Notes under the pieces: model-generated | Database searches by the model: none | Told to the model about the DNA's origin: nothing | Seen by the model: only the letters and a program-made list of their open reading frames with translations | Shown here: positions 25,860 through 34,021 of the stretch, one piece after another | How positions within the stretch are numbered: the stretch's first letter is position 1 | Layout: the number at the start of each line of letters is the position of its first letter | Origin: Giesbergeria sp. | Lineage (GTDB): Bacteria > Pseudomonadota > Gammaproteobacteria > Burkholderiales > Burkholderiaceae_C | DNA: 37,672 bases | Direction: 5' to 3' | NCBI GenBank assembly: GCA_017985015.1 | Contig: JAGNYI010000029.1 | Location: forward strand, 1-37,672 | Program-made: the position numbers and the translations under genes

Positions 25860-26131
25860 AGAACACCGCAGCGATGGTCGAAGTGCACGTGGGTGCGGCG
25901 CGTGTGCGCGTGCCCGCAGGCAGCAGCGTGGCCGCCGCCCTCGCGCAGCAACCGCCGGGCCGCACGCGCCTGTCCGTCAGCGGTCAATGGCGTGCGCCGC
26001 TGTGCGGTATGGGTGTGTGCCACGAATGCCGCGTGCTCATCAACGGCCGCGAACGCCTGGCCTGCCAGACGGTGTGCGAAGACGGCATGCACATAACGAC
26101 CAGCACCGCTCATACGGGGGGTGCCGCATGA
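25856..26131 (+). CDS. D-hydroxyproline dehydrogenase, small [2Fe-2S] subunit
   Basis: A 91-residue ferredoxin-like protein similar to the N-terminal Fe-S part of heterotetrameric sarcosine oxidase alpha. The beta-grasp fold carries cluster ligands C50, C55, C58 (CGMGVCHEC) and C70 (LACQTVC), giving a C-x4-C-x2-C-x(11)-C pattern. It should relay electrons between the two flavoprotein subunits. Start and stop both overlap neighbours (ATGA at 25856 and at 26128), so the three genes form a tightly coupled unit. Confidence 0.9.
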   Translation: MKNTAAMVEVHVGAARVRVPAGSSVAAALAQQPPGRTRLSVSGQWRAPLCGMGVCHECRVLINGRERLACQTVCEDGMHITTSTAHTGGAA

Positions 26132-27438
26132 CACCGACACCACAGGCGCATTGCGACCTTCTCATCATTGGCGCTGGCCCCGCCGGCATGGCGGCGGCAC
26201 TGGCCGCCGCACCGAGCGGCATGCGCATCGTCGTGGTGGACGACAACCCCGTGCCCGGTGGGCAAATCTGGCGCGATGGCCCCGGCGTGCAACTGCCGCC
26301 GCTGGCACGCCAGCACCGCAAGGCTTTGGCGCGCCACACCAACATCGAGATCCTGAGCAGCACCCGCGTGGTGGGCCTGGGCGACCGCGCCAGCGCGGGC
26401 GACGCGGCGTCCCTGATTCTGGAGAACGCCGCGCGCGGCTGGACGCAGCACACCAACCGCCTGATCCTCTGCACTGGCGCGCGCGAACTGCTGCTGCCCT
26501 TCCCCGGCTGGACGCTGCCCGGCGTCACCGGCGCGGGCGGCCTGCAAGCCCTCATCAAGGCCGGGCTGGATGTGCGCGGCCAGCGCATCGCCATCGCCGG
26601 CACCGGCCCGCTGCTGCTCGCGGCAGCCAGCACGGCGCGCAAGGCCGGAGCGCAGGTGCTGCGCGTGGCCGAAATGACGTCCTGGGGCGCCCTCGCCACC
26701 TTCGCCGCGCAACTGGTTCGCTGGCCTGCCAAGGCCTGGCAGGCACCCACGCTGCTGCACCCCGGCCTGCGCGCCAACGCCCATGTGCTGGAGGCGCTGG
26801 GCAACACTCAGGTCGAGGGCGTGCGCCTGCAACGCGGCAACACCGTGGAGCAGTTGGAGTGCGAGCGCATCGCCTGCGGCTTTGGCCTGGTGCCCAACAC
26901 GCATCTGGGGCAAATGCTGGGTTGCATCCTTGGCGAACGCAGCGGCCTGCAGGTCGATGCACTGCTGCAGACCACGGTGCCCGGCATATACGCCGCTGGC
27001 GAATGCACGGGCTTTGGCGGCAGCGAACGTGCACTGCTGCAAGGCGCCATGGCGGGCCATGCCGCTGCGGGCGATTCCGAGGCTGCGCAAGCCCTGCAAA
27101 ACCAGCTCGCACGCTGGAATGCGTTTGCCGATGCACTGCACCGGCACTTTCCGCTGCGCACCGAGACCCTCGCCGCCCTGCCCCGGCCCGACACGTTCGT
27201 CTGCCGCTGCGAAGATGTGGCGCACGGTGCGCTACGACAGCGCAGCAGCTGGATCGACGCCAAGCTGCACACGCGCTGCGGCATGGGCGCCTGCCAGGGC
27301 CGCATTTGCGGCGCGGCCGCGCAGGTGCTGTACGGCTGGACACCGCAGCCCGCGCGGCACCTGCTTTCACCTGCACGCATCGCCACGCTGGCCGACGCCG
27401 GCAGCGAACCCTCTCACGAAAGTATTCCGCTGACATGA
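26128..27438 (+). CDS. D-hydroxyproline dehydrogenase, FAD/NAD(P) subunit with BFD-type Fe-S domain
   Basis: A 436-residue pyridine-nucleotide-disulfide-oxidoreductase-like flavoprotein. FAD motif LLIIGAGPAGMAAALAA is at 11-27, a second dinucleotide motif IAIAGTGPLLLAAA is near 155, and GIYAAGECTGFGG is the second FAD contact. The C-terminus is a bacterioferritin-associated-ferredoxin-like [2Fe-2S] region: C359-x-C361, then C384 and C389 (TRCGMGACQGRIC). This matches the larger subunit of heteromeric D-hydroxyproline or sarcosine-type dehydrogenases (HcnB/OoxA-like). Electrons probably go onward to the respiratory chain rather than to NAD. It overlaps both the Fe-S gene and the LDH2-family gene by four bases. 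Confidence 0.9.
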   Translation: MTPTPQAHCDLLIIGAGPAGMAAALAAAPSGMRIVVVDDNPVPGGQIWRDGPGVQLPPLARQHRKALARHTNIEILSSTRVVGLGDRASAGDAASLILENAARGWTQHTNRLILCTGARELLLPFPGWTLPGVTGAGGLQALIKAGLDVRGQRIAIAGTGPLLLAAASTARKAGAQVLRVAEMTSWGALATFAAQLVRWPAKAWQAPTLLHPGLRANAHVLEALGNTQVEGVRLQRGNTVEQLECERIACGFGLVPNTHLGQMLGCILGERSGLQVDALLQTTVPGIYAAGECTGFGGSERALLQGAMAGHAAAGDSEAAQALQNQLARWNAFADALHRHFPLRTETLAALPRPDTFVCRCEDVAHGALRQRSSWIDAKLHTRCGMGACQGRICGAAAQVLYGWTPQPARHLLSPARIATLADAGSEPSHESIPLT

Positions 27439-28469
27439 CCTCCACCACCCCCAATTCCCCCCTCGTGGTGCACATCCCCGAGGCAGAACTGAGCGCCATC
27501 GTCCAGCACGCCCTGGCCCGCATGGGACTCGCAGGCGCCCACGTACAGGCCATCGCCAAGGTGATCGTCTCCGGCCAGCGCGACGCCTGCCAGTCGCACG
27601 GGGTGTACCGCCTCATCAGCTGCTTTGACGCCGTGCGCGCAGGCAAAGTACAACTCGATGCAGACCCCACCGTGAGCACCACCGGCGGCCCCATCGTCCA
27701 GGTGGATGCGCGGTTCGGTTTTTCACCGCTCGCCTTCGAGCGTGGCCTCCCGGCGTTGGTCGAAGCCACGCGCCGCCACGGCCTGGGCGCGCTGGTCATT
27801 CGCCGCTGCTTTCACTTTTCGGCCCTGTGGCCTGAGATAGAAGCCATCACCGCGCACGGCCTGGCGGCCCTGGCCCTCACGCCCAGCCACGCCTGGGTGG
27901 CGCCGGCAGGCGGCAGCCAACCGCTTTTTGGCACCAACCCCATCGCTTTCGGCTGGCCGCGCCCCGGCCCTTATCCCTACGTATTTGACTTCGCCACCAG
28001 CGCCATCGCACGCGGCGATCTGGAACTGCACCGCCGCGCCGGCCAGCCGCTGCCCGAAGGCTGCGGCGTGGATGCCGATGGCCAGCCCAGCACCGACCCT
28101 GTCGCCGTGGCGCGCGGGGCGATGCTCGCCTTTGGCGGGCACAAAGGATCGGCGCTGTCGACCATGGTGGAGCTGATGGCAGGCGCGTTGATTGGCGACT
28201 GGACCAGCCGCGAATCGCAGGCGTTTGACGACGGCGCCGGCGTGACGCCTTGCCACGGCGAACTGGTGCTTGCCTTTGATCCAGCCGCCTTTGCCGGTGG
28301 CGACACCGAGGCACAAACGGCGCGCGCCGAAGATCTCCTGGAATCGATCACCGCGCAGGGCGCGCGCCTGCCATCGCAGCGGCGCTTTGCCGCCCGGGAG
28401 CGCAGCCAGGCAGAGGGTATTGCTGTGCCTGCCGCTTTGTACGCGGACATTCTGCAGCTCGTTTCCTGA
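27435..28469 (+). CDS. LDH2/malate dehydrogenase-family imine reductase (pyrroline-2-carboxylate reductase-like)
   Basis: A 344-residue NAD(P)-dependent oxidoreductase of the LDH2/MDG2 family. The family motif SHGVYRL has the catalytic H55, and GTNPIAFGWPRPGPYPYVFDFATSAIARGDLELH forms the nucleotide-binding region; FGGHKGSALSTMVELMAGAL is also diagnostic. In hydroxyproline and D-proline loci, members reduce delta-1-pyrroline-2-carboxylate to L-proline, and the same enzymes often act on piperideine-2-carboxylate. Here it may salvage the imine made by the dehydrogenase from D-proline, or that from 3-hydroxyproline; no 3-hydroxyproline dehydratase is in the window. The ATG overlaps the upstream stop. 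It ends the first operon. Confidence 0.82.
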   Translation: MTSTTPNSPLVVHIPEAELSAIVQHALARMGLAGAHVQAIAKVIVSGQRDACQSHGVYRLISCFDAVRAGKVQLDADPTVSTTGGPIVQVDARFGFSPLAFERGLPALVEATRRHGLGALVIRRCFHFSALWPEIEAITAHGLAALALTPSHAWVAPAGGSQPLFGTNPIAFGWPRPGPYPYVFDFATSAIARGDLELHRRAGQPLPEGCGVDADGQPSTDPVAVARGAMLAFGGHKGSALSTMVELMAGALIGDWTSRESQAFDDGAGVTPCHGELVLAFDPAAFAGGDTEAQTARAEDLLESITAQGARLPSQRRFAARERSQAEGIAVPAALYADILQLVS

Positions 28470-28529
28470 CACCGATCTCATTGGCCAGCGGGCGGGCCGA
28501 ACCGCTGGTTTACCCCAATACGGCGAGTC

Positions 28530-28558
28530 TTGTTTTATAGATATATTTACAACATATT
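28530..28558 (+). promoter_or_regulatory. Promoter before the TRAP transporter operon
   Basis: TTGTTT (28530-28535), 17 bases, CATATT (28553-28558), in an AT-rich island. Transcription would start near 28565, about 40 bases before the DctQ-type start. TAAAAT at 28561 is an alternative -10 box. Confidence 0.45.
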
Positions 28559-28567
28559 TCTAAAATA
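28555..28567 (+). promoter_or_regulatory. Candidate operator 3 (TATTT-CTA-AAATA)
   Basis: A perfect 13-base inverted repeat containing TTTCTAA (28557-28563), overlapping the predicted -10 box and start point of the TRAP operon. It is the third site of the set with 21439 and 22485. Confidence 0.35.
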
Positions 28568-28603
28568 CGTTGATCCACCCTCCGATCAGCTAGCCCGCAC
28601 TCC

Positions 28604-29236
28604 ATGTCTGACCGCCTCCTGCCCCCTGCACCCCTTCCCACCCCGCGGGGTCCCGTGCGCTGGGCGATTGCCCTGTCCAGCGCATTGCTGCGCTTCGAAC
28701 GCGGCGCACTCACGGCCTTGATGACGTTGCTGGTGCTGCTCATCCTGCTCAATGTGGTCACGCGCTATTCGGGCATTCCCATTTACTGGATCGATGAAGC
28801 GGCGGTATTCACCATGGTGTGGCTGACGTTTGTCGGCGCTTCGGTCATGACACGCCTGCGGATGGACTTTGCCGTGGGCCTGGTGTCGGACCAACTGCCG
28901 CCCCGCGGCGCCAAGGCCATGAAGGTGCTCGCCACCTTCGGCGTGCTGGTGTTTGCGCTCGCGCTGGTCTGGATGTGCTGGGTCTGGATGGACCCACGCG
29001 GCATTGCAGCGGCCGGTTTCAACGCCAAGGATTACGCCGAAGCCAGCTTCAACTTTGTCTACACCGAGCACACCCAGACGCTGGAGTGGCCCACCTGGGT
29101 CATTCAGCTGATCCTGCCCATTTTTTCGCTCAGCCTTACCGTGCACGCCATCGCCAACCTGTTCGAGGAGCTCGAGGTTTGCCCCCGCATCGTGCACCCC
29201 GGTTTCGATGTGGTCAGCGCCGATGCGGTGAACTGA
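28604..29236 (+). CDS. TRAP transporter small (DctQ-type) membrane subunit
   Basis: A 210-residue four-helix membrane protein. Hydrophobic segments are at about 37-52 (LTALMTLLVLLILLNVVTRY), 66-82 (AAVFTMVWLTFVGASVM), 108-125 and 165-180. The WIDEAAVFTMVWLTFVGASV stretch is the DctQ family hallmark. It complexes with the large DctM-type subunit to form the sodium-driven TRAP permease. The 20-residue Pro-rich N-terminus precedes the first helix. A 37-base gap separates it from the DctM gene. The middle of the protein has a longer periplasmic loop (MDPRGIAAAGFNAKDYAEAS) than minimal family members. Confidence 0.9.
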   Translation: MSDRLLPPAPLPTPRGPVRWAIALSSALLRFERGALTALMTLLVLLILLNVVTRYSGIPIYWIDEAAVFTMVWLTFVGASVMTRLRMDFAVGLVSDQLPPRGAKAMKVLATFGVLVFALALVWMCWVWMDPRGIAAAGFNAKDYAEASFNFVYTEHTQTLEWPTWVIQLILPIFSLSLTVHAIANLFEELEVCPRIVHPGFDVVSADAVN

Positions 29237-29273
29237 TGTTTCTCTTGCCCAGCCCACCCAAGCACCGCTTCCC

Positions 29274-30539
29274 ATGATCACCAGCCTCTTCTTTCTTGCC
29301 ATCCTGCTGGTGGGCGTGCCCATCGGCATCTGCCTGTGCCTGGCCGGCGTGGTCTTCATTCTCAACTCGGGCAGCACGGTGTTGTTCCAGTCGTTTCCGC
29401 TGCAGATGTTCGCCGGGGTGGACAGCTACGGCCTGATCGCAATCCCGCTGTTCATCCTGATCGGCGAAATCATGAACAGCGGCGGCATCACGCGCCGGTT
29501 GGTGGACCTGGCCATGGCCTTCATTGGCTCGGTGAAGGGCGGCCTGGCCTATGTGAACATTCTGGCCAACATGATGGTGGCATCCATCATTGGTTCGGCC
29601 ACCGCGCAGGTCGCCATCATGTCGCAGGTGATGGTGCCCGAGATGGAAAAGCAGGGCTACGACAAGACCTTTGCCGCAGGCATCACGGTTTACGGCGGCA
29701 TGCTGGGTCCCATCATTCCACCCTCGGTGATGTTCGTCGTGTACAGCGTGCTGGCCCAGGTGGCCGTGAGCGACATGCTGATCGCCGGCATCATCCCCGG
29801 CATCCTGCTCACCCTGCTGTTTTTCGTCGTGATCGCCTGCATGGGCTTCTTCTACGACTACCCGCGCAGCGAATACCGCACCCTGCGCCAGCGCGCCCGC
29901 ACGGCGCTCAGCGCCAGCCCCACGTTGCTGATCCCCATTGTCATCGTGGGATCGATTCTGGGCGGCTTCGCCAACCCCACGGAAGCCGCCGCCGTCGGCG
30001 CTGTGGCAGCGGCGCTGGTGGGGCGTTACGTCACCAAGGAATTCCAATTTGGCCATCTGCCGCGCATCCTGCTGCGCTCGGCCATGTATTCGGCCATCGT
30101 GCTGTTCCTGGTCGCGGCCGCGGCGGTGTTCTCGTGGCTGCTGATTTACGGCAAGGTGCCGCAGGCGGTGGCCGCGTGGATCCAGACCGTGGCCCACGAC
30201 CCCGTCACCTTTTTGCTGCTGACCAACGCCATCCTGCTGGTCATTGGCACAGTGATTGACGGCATTCCTGGCTTGATCATGACGGTGCCGATCCTGCTGC
30301 CCATTGCCACCGACGTCTACGGCATCGATCCCCGCCACTTTGGCGTGGTGGCGGTGATCAACCTGGTGCTGGGCCTGATGTCGCCGCCAGTGGGGCTGAG
30401 CTTTTTTGTGGCATCGGCCGTCACCGGGGCCAAGCCGGGAAAGATGTTCATCGTCACCCTGCCCTTTTTCATCATCAGCTGCGTGGCGCTGGTGGTGTTG
30501 TCGCTGTTCCCCAGTCTTTCGCTCGGTTTGATCAAGTAG
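29274..30539 (+). CDS. TRAP transporter large (DctM-type) permease subunit
   Basis: A 421-residue inner-membrane protein with about twelve hydrophobic segments and the DctM hallmarks: GVPIGICLCLAGVVF at the start, PLFILIGEIMNSGGITRRLV, ANMMVASIIGSATAQVAIM, GGMLGPIIPPSVMFVVYSVL, and NPTEAAAVGAVAAALVG. It conducts substrate import coupled to the Na+ gradient, taking substrate from the DctP-type protein encoded next. Linkage to the hydroxyproline genes suggests hydroxyproline, a dipeptide-derived relative or a downstream oxo-acid as substrate; the sequence alone cannot decide. It ends 64 bases before the binding-protein start. Confidence 0.95.
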   Translation: MITSLFFLAILLVGVPIGICLCLAGVVFILNSGSTVLFQSFPLQMFAGVDSYGLIAIPLFILIGEIMNSGGITRRLVDLAMAFIGSVKGGLAYVNILANMMVASIIGSATAQVAIMSQVMVPEMEKQGYDKTFAAGITVYGGMLGPIIPPSVMFVVYSVLAQVAVSDMLIAGIIPGILLTLLFFVVIACMGFFYDYPRSEYRTLRQRARTALSASPTLLIPIVIVGSILGGFANPTEAAAVGAVAAALVGRYVTKEFQFGHLPRILLRSAMYSAIVLFLVAAAAVFSWLLIYGKVPQAVAAWIQTVAHDPVTFLLLTNAILLVIGTVIDGIPGLIMTVPILLPIATDVYGIDPRHFGVVAVINLVLGLMSPPVGLSFFVASAVTGAKPGKMFIVTLPFFIISCVALVVLSLFPSLSLGLIK

Positions 30540-30603
30540 CGCCATGCGCTGCCTTTCGCTGCCCTTTTTGACCGCAACCCCTGCCCAACCCCCGGAGACC
30601 TCC

Positions 30604-31605
30604 ATGAAACCTACCCGCCGCCAATTCATCCAGAGCTCTGCTGCCGCAGTTGCTGCTGCCTCGCCACTGGCTTTTCCCTCGCTTGTGCGTGCGGATTCGG
30701 CAAAAGAATTTCGCCTCGGCCTGATCACGCCAGCCGGCCATTCGTGGAACCGCGCGGCGCTGCAGTTTGGTGAAGCGCTGAAGAAGGAAACCAACGGGCG
30801 GCTTACCGCCACGGTTTTCCACTCAGGCCAGTTGGGCAACGAGGCGGCGATGATGCAGCAGCTCCAATCGGGCGCGCTTGACATGGGCTGGATCCAGGCC
30901 GCGGAATTGGGGTCGCGCGTCTCCAGCGTGGCCGCCATCAATGCACCGTATCTGGTGCGCTCCACACCCGCCGTGGCCAAGTTGGTCAAAACGCCGCAGG
31001 CCCTCAAGCTGCTGGAAGTGCTGCCGCGCGAGACCGGCACCATCGGTCTGGGCTGGGGCATCACCGGCATGCGCGCCGTGTTTGCCACCAAGGATGTAAC
31101 CGTACCCACCGACTTGAAGGGCATGAAGCTGCGGATCAACCCCACACCGGTGTACCGCGACTTCTACCAAATGCTGGGCGCCGCGCCCACACCCATTCCA
31201 ACGCCCCAGGTGTTCGACGCCATGAGCAATGGCCAGGTCGATGGCCTGGAAGCCGACATCGAGTTCTCGTGGAATCAGCGTTTCGACAAGGTGGCCAAAT
31301 CGCTGCTGCAGATGAATGCGCTGTTCATGCCCTTCGCGCCGCTGGTGTCGGGCCGCATCTGGCAAGGGCTGGACGCGAAGGACAAGGACTTGATCCGCCG
31401 CCTGGTCGCGCAATCGCTGGACGCGCAAATCAACGACATCGTCACCACCGAAGCCGGCCTGATCGATAAATTCAAGGCCACGCCCATTGCTTTCCACACG
31501 GCCGCAGCGTTCAACCCCGATGGCCTCATTGCGGAATTCGACAAACTCTGGCTGCCCAAGGCGCCGCAAATTGCCGAACTGCGCAAGGCAGGGGCCTCGC
31601 TGTAG
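30604..31605 (+). CDS. TRAP transporter periplasmic binding protein (DctP-type), Tat-exported
   Basis: A 333-residue binding protein. The N-terminus MKPTRRQFIQSSAAAVAAAS has a twin-arginine motif (RRQFI) followed by a hydrophobic stretch and VRADSAKEF, so export is probably via Tat in folded form. The mature part shows DctP features: LGLITPAGHSWNRAALQFGE, HSGQLGNEAAMMQQLQSGALDMGW and LKGMKLRINPTPVYRDFYQMLGAAPTPIP. The last segment carries the conserved Arg that binds the ligand carboxylate. GGAG sits about nine bases before the ATG; the longer frame from 30544 is rejected. It completes a Q-M-P transporter operon, and the GntR regulator follows. Confidence 0.94.
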   Translation: MKPTRRQFIQSSAAAVAAASPLAFPSLVRADSAKEFRLGLITPAGHSWNRAALQFGEALKKETNGRLTATVFHSGQLGNEAAMMQQLQSGALDMGWIQAAELGSRVSSVAAINAPYLVRSTPAVAKLVKTPQALKLLEVLPRETGTIGLGWGITGMRAVFATKDVTVPTDLKGMKLRINPTPVYRDFYQMLGAAPTPIPTPQVFDAMSNGQVDGLEADIEFSWNQRFDKVAKSLLQMNALFMPFAPLVSGRIWQGLDAKDKDLIRRLVAQSLDAQINDIVTTEAGLIDKFKATPIAFHTAAAFNPDGLIAEFDKLWLPKAPQIAELRKAGASL

Positions 31606-31622
31606 GCTCAGCGTTACGGCGC

Positions 31623-31651
31623 GGGTGCGTACCATAGTGACTTGCGCACCC
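31623..31651. promoter_or_regulatory. Inverted repeat before the GntR regulator gene
   Basis: GGGTGCG (31623-31629) and CGCACCC (31645-31651) are perfect 7-bp arms with a 15-base centre (TACCATAGTGACTTG). It lacks a T-run, so it is a poor terminator and could be an autoregulatory site or a transcript hairpin. It does not share TTTCTAA with the other sites. Confidence 0.3.
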
Positions 31652-31673
31652 CGCCCCGCCTGCTTGTTTGCCC

Positions 31674-32348
31674 ATGACTTCCTCCACCCCTCAGCCCATT
31701 CCAGACGCTCAACCCAAACGGCGTGCAGCCGACGTTGCGTACGACGCAATTGAAAGCATGCTCTCCACCCTGGAGATCGCGCCCGGGAGTCCGGTGGTGG
31801 AAGCCGACATTGCTGCGCGCACGCATCTCGGGCGCACCCCGGTCCGCGAGGCCTTGCTGCGCATGGTCACCAGTGGCCTGATCGTGCAGCAGCCGCGCCG
31901 CGGCCTGCTGGTTTCCAACATCGACCTGGCCGAGCATCTGGACGTGATCCGGACGCGCCGGGCACTGGAAGGCCTGATTGCCGCCTGCTCGGCACGCCGC
32001 GCCACGGCCTTGCAGCGCAAGGACATCGTGCGCTGCGCCGAGCGCATGCTGGAAACCGCAGAACGCGGTGACCTCGACGACTACATGCGCGCCGACCATG
32101 CGCTGGACCTCGTCAACCACCAGGCCAGCCACAACCGCTCGGCCGTGCAGTGCGTGGTGCCGCTCATCGTCCAGTGTCGGCGCTTCTGGTACGCCTACCA
32201 GCACGAGGGCGACGTGCGCGAGGGCGCGCGCGCCCACATGCATCTGGCCGAAGGAATTGCCACCGGCAACGAAGCCCATGCCGTGGCGGGGGCCAACCAG
32301 TTGATGGATTACCTCGAACGCTTTGCGCGGCGCATCATTAACCAGTAG
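31674..32348 (+). CDS. GntR-family transcriptional regulator, FadR/FCD subfamily
   Basis: A 224-residue dimeric DNA-binding regulator. The winged helix-turn-helix spans about 17-85 (AADVAYDAIESMLSTLEIAPG ... RTPVREALLRMVTSGLIVQQPRRGLLVS), where RTPVREAL is the recognition helix. Residues about 90-215 are the all-helical FCD ligand domain, with acidic and His residues (ADHALDLVNHQ ... HMHLAEGI) that commonly bind a metal and a carboxylate ligand. It probably represses the hydroxyproline and TRAP genes and is relieved by a pathway intermediate; this is inference from linkage. The ATG at 31674 is preferred over a TTG six bases earlier. It follows the TRAP binding-protein gene by 68 bases. Confidence 0.9.
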   Translation: MTSSTPQPIPDAQPKRRAADVAYDAIESMLSTLEIAPGSPVVEADIAARTHLGRTPVREALLRMVTSGLIVQQPRRGLLVSNIDLAEHLDVIRTRRALEGLIAACSARRATALQRKDIVRCAERMLETAERGDLDDYMRADHALDLVNHQASHNRSAVQCVVPLIVQCRRFWYAYQHEGDVREGARAHMHLAEGIATGNEAHAVAGANQLMDYLERFARRIINQ

Positions 32349-32386
32349 CCCCGTGATTCCCACGCGGTGCCGATGCAATACTATTG

Positions 32387-32442
32387 ATAGCTGCTAACGC
32401 TTTACCAGTAAGCGCTAGAGGCCTGAAACACGTAACTTTTTG
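32387..32442 (+). repeat. Dispersed palindromic repeat, copy 4
   Basis: Reads ATAGCTGCTAACGCTT, then TACCAGTAAGCGCTAGAGG, then CCTGAAACACGTAACTTTTT. It is close to consensus and lies in the 162-base gap between the GntR regulator and the aldehyde dehydrogenase. The rest of that gap holds a C/T-rich stretch and no clear promoter. Confidence 0.8.
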
Positions 32443-32510
32443 CGTTGCGGCCGCTGGCGCCACCCAAACGCCCACTTTCCCCTTTTTCTTTTGTCCTGCC
32501 TGAACCTGCC

Positions 32511-34001
32511 ATGACCCAGAACATCTCCCCTCTTTCCTCCCTCAAAGACCCCAGCCTCCTCAAGACCGACGCCCTCATCAACGGCCAGTGGATCGCCGGC
32601 GCCAGCCGCTTCGCCGTCCATGACCCCGCCACCGGCGCGCACCTGGTCGATGTTGCCAACCTCGGCCCCCAGGATGCCCAGGCCGCCATAGCCGCCGCCA
32701 ATGCCGCCTGGCCTGCCTGGCGCAGCAAAACCGCCAAAGAGCGCAGCAGCATCCTGCGCAAGTGGTTTGACCTGCTCATGGCCAATCAGGACGACCTGGG
32801 CCGCATCATGACCGCCGAACAAGGCAAGCCCCTGCCAGAAGCCAAAGGCGAAGTCGCCTATGGCGCCAGCTTCGTCGAGTGGTTTGCCGAAGAAGCCAAG
32901 CGCGTCAATGGCGAAACCCTGCCGCAGTTCGACAACAACAAGCGCCTGCTGGTCTTGAAGCAGCCCATTGGCGTCTGCGCAGCCATTACGCCCTGGAACT
33001 TCCCACTCGCCATGATCACCCGCAAGGTGGCGCCGGCCCTGGCCGCGGGCTGCACCGTGGTCATCAAACCCGCAGAACTCACCCCGCTCTCGGCGCTCGC
33101 CGCTGCCGAACTGGCCCAGCGCGCCGGCATTCCTGCGGGGGTCCTCAACATGCTCTGCGCCGACGCCGACAACTCCATTGCCATTGGCAAGGTGCTGTGC
33201 GAGAGCCCCATCGTGCGCCACATCAGCTTTACCGGCTCCACCGAAGTGGGGCGCATCCTGATGGCGCAGTCCGCGCCCACGGTCAAGAAGATGTCGCTCG
33301 AGCTCGGCGGCAATGCGCCGTTCATCGTCTTCAACGATGCCGACATCGACAGCGCTGTTGAAGGCGCCTTTGCCAGCAAGTACCGCAACGCCGGCCAGAC
33401 CTGCGTGTGCTCCAACCGCTTCTACGTGCAAAGCGGGGTCTACGACGAATTCGTCAAGAAGTTCGCCGCCAAGGTGGCCACGGCCAAAGTGGGCAATGGT
33501 TTTGAAGACGGGGTGAACCAGGGCCCGCTGATCGAAGAAGCCGCGCTGGTCAAGGTGCAGCGCCATGTGGAGGACGCCATTGCCAAGGGCGGCAAGGTGC
33601 TCACTGGCGGCAAGCGCCTCATCACCCTGGGCTCGGGCCAGTTCTTCGAGCCCACGGTGATGGCCAACGCCAGCGCCGACATGCTGTGCGCCACCGAAGA
33701 GACCTTTGGTCCCTTCGCCCCGGTGTTCAAGTTCGAGACCGAGCAAGAAGCCATTGATGCGGCCAACAACACCGAGTTCGGGCTGGCCAGCTACTTCTAC
33801 AGCCGCGACGTGGGCCGCATCTTCCGCGTGGGCGAAGCGCTGGAGTACGGCATGGTGGGTGTCAACGTGGGCATTCTGGCCACCGAGCATGTGCCCTTTG
33901 GCGGCGTCAAGCAGTCGGGCCTGGGACGCGAGGGCTCGCACCATGGCATGGACGACTATGTGGAGATCAAGTACCTGTGCCTGGGGGATATTCAGCAGTA
34001 G
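32511..34001 (+). CDS. NAD(P)-dependent aldehyde dehydrogenase (GabD/2-oxoglutarate semialdehyde dehydrogenase type)
   Basis: A 496-residue ALDH-superfamily enzyme. Catalytic residues are E264 (SLELGGNAPFIVF) and C298 (GQTCVC), 34 residues apart as usual. The cofactor segment is ITPWNFPLAMITRKVAPALAAGCT and FTGSTEVGRILM. The second Cys two residues after the nucleophile is typical of GabD-type enzymes. Sequence alone suggests succinate-semialdehyde dehydrogenase, but its position after the hydroxyproline genes fits 2-oxoglutarate (2,5-dioxovalerate) semialdehyde dehydrogenase, the last step to 2-oxoglutarate. No other candidate for that step is in the cluster. The ATG at 32511 gives the family N-terminus; upstream is pyrimidine-rich with no clear ribosome site. 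It may have its own promoter. Confidence 0.9.
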   Translation: MTQNISPLSSLKDPSLLKTDALINGQWIAGASRFAVHDPATGAHLVDVANLGPQDAQAAIAAANAAWPAWRSKTAKERSSILRKWFDLLMANQDDLGRIMTAEQGKPLPEAKGEVAYGASFVEWFAEEAKRVNGETLPQFDNNKRLLVLKQPIGVCAAITPWNFPLAMITRKVAPALAAGCTVVIKPAELTPLSALAAAELAQRAGIPAGVLNMLCADADNSIAIGKVLCESPIVRHISFTGSTEVGRILMAQSAPTVKKMSLELGGNAPFIVFNDADIDSAVEGAFASKYRNAGQTCVCSNRFYVQSGVYDEFVKKFAAKVATAKVGNGFEDGVNQGPLIEEAALVKVQRHVEDAIAKGGKVLTGGKRLITLGSGQFFEPTVMANASADMLCATEETFGPFAPVFKFETEQEAIDAANNTEFGLASYFYSRDVGRIFRVGEALEYGMVGVNVGILATEHVPFGGVKQSGLGREGSHHGMDDYVEIKYLCLGDIQQ

Positions 34002-34021
34002 GTCCGACGGGCGGTTATTGG

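Noticed and set aside
26121-27430. Alternative frame fused upstream of the LDH2-family gene, giving a 782-codon frame
   Set aside because: The first part is an Arg/Pro/Ala-rich shadow of the FAD/NAD dehydrogenase subunit; the ATGA overlap at 27435 gives the real start.
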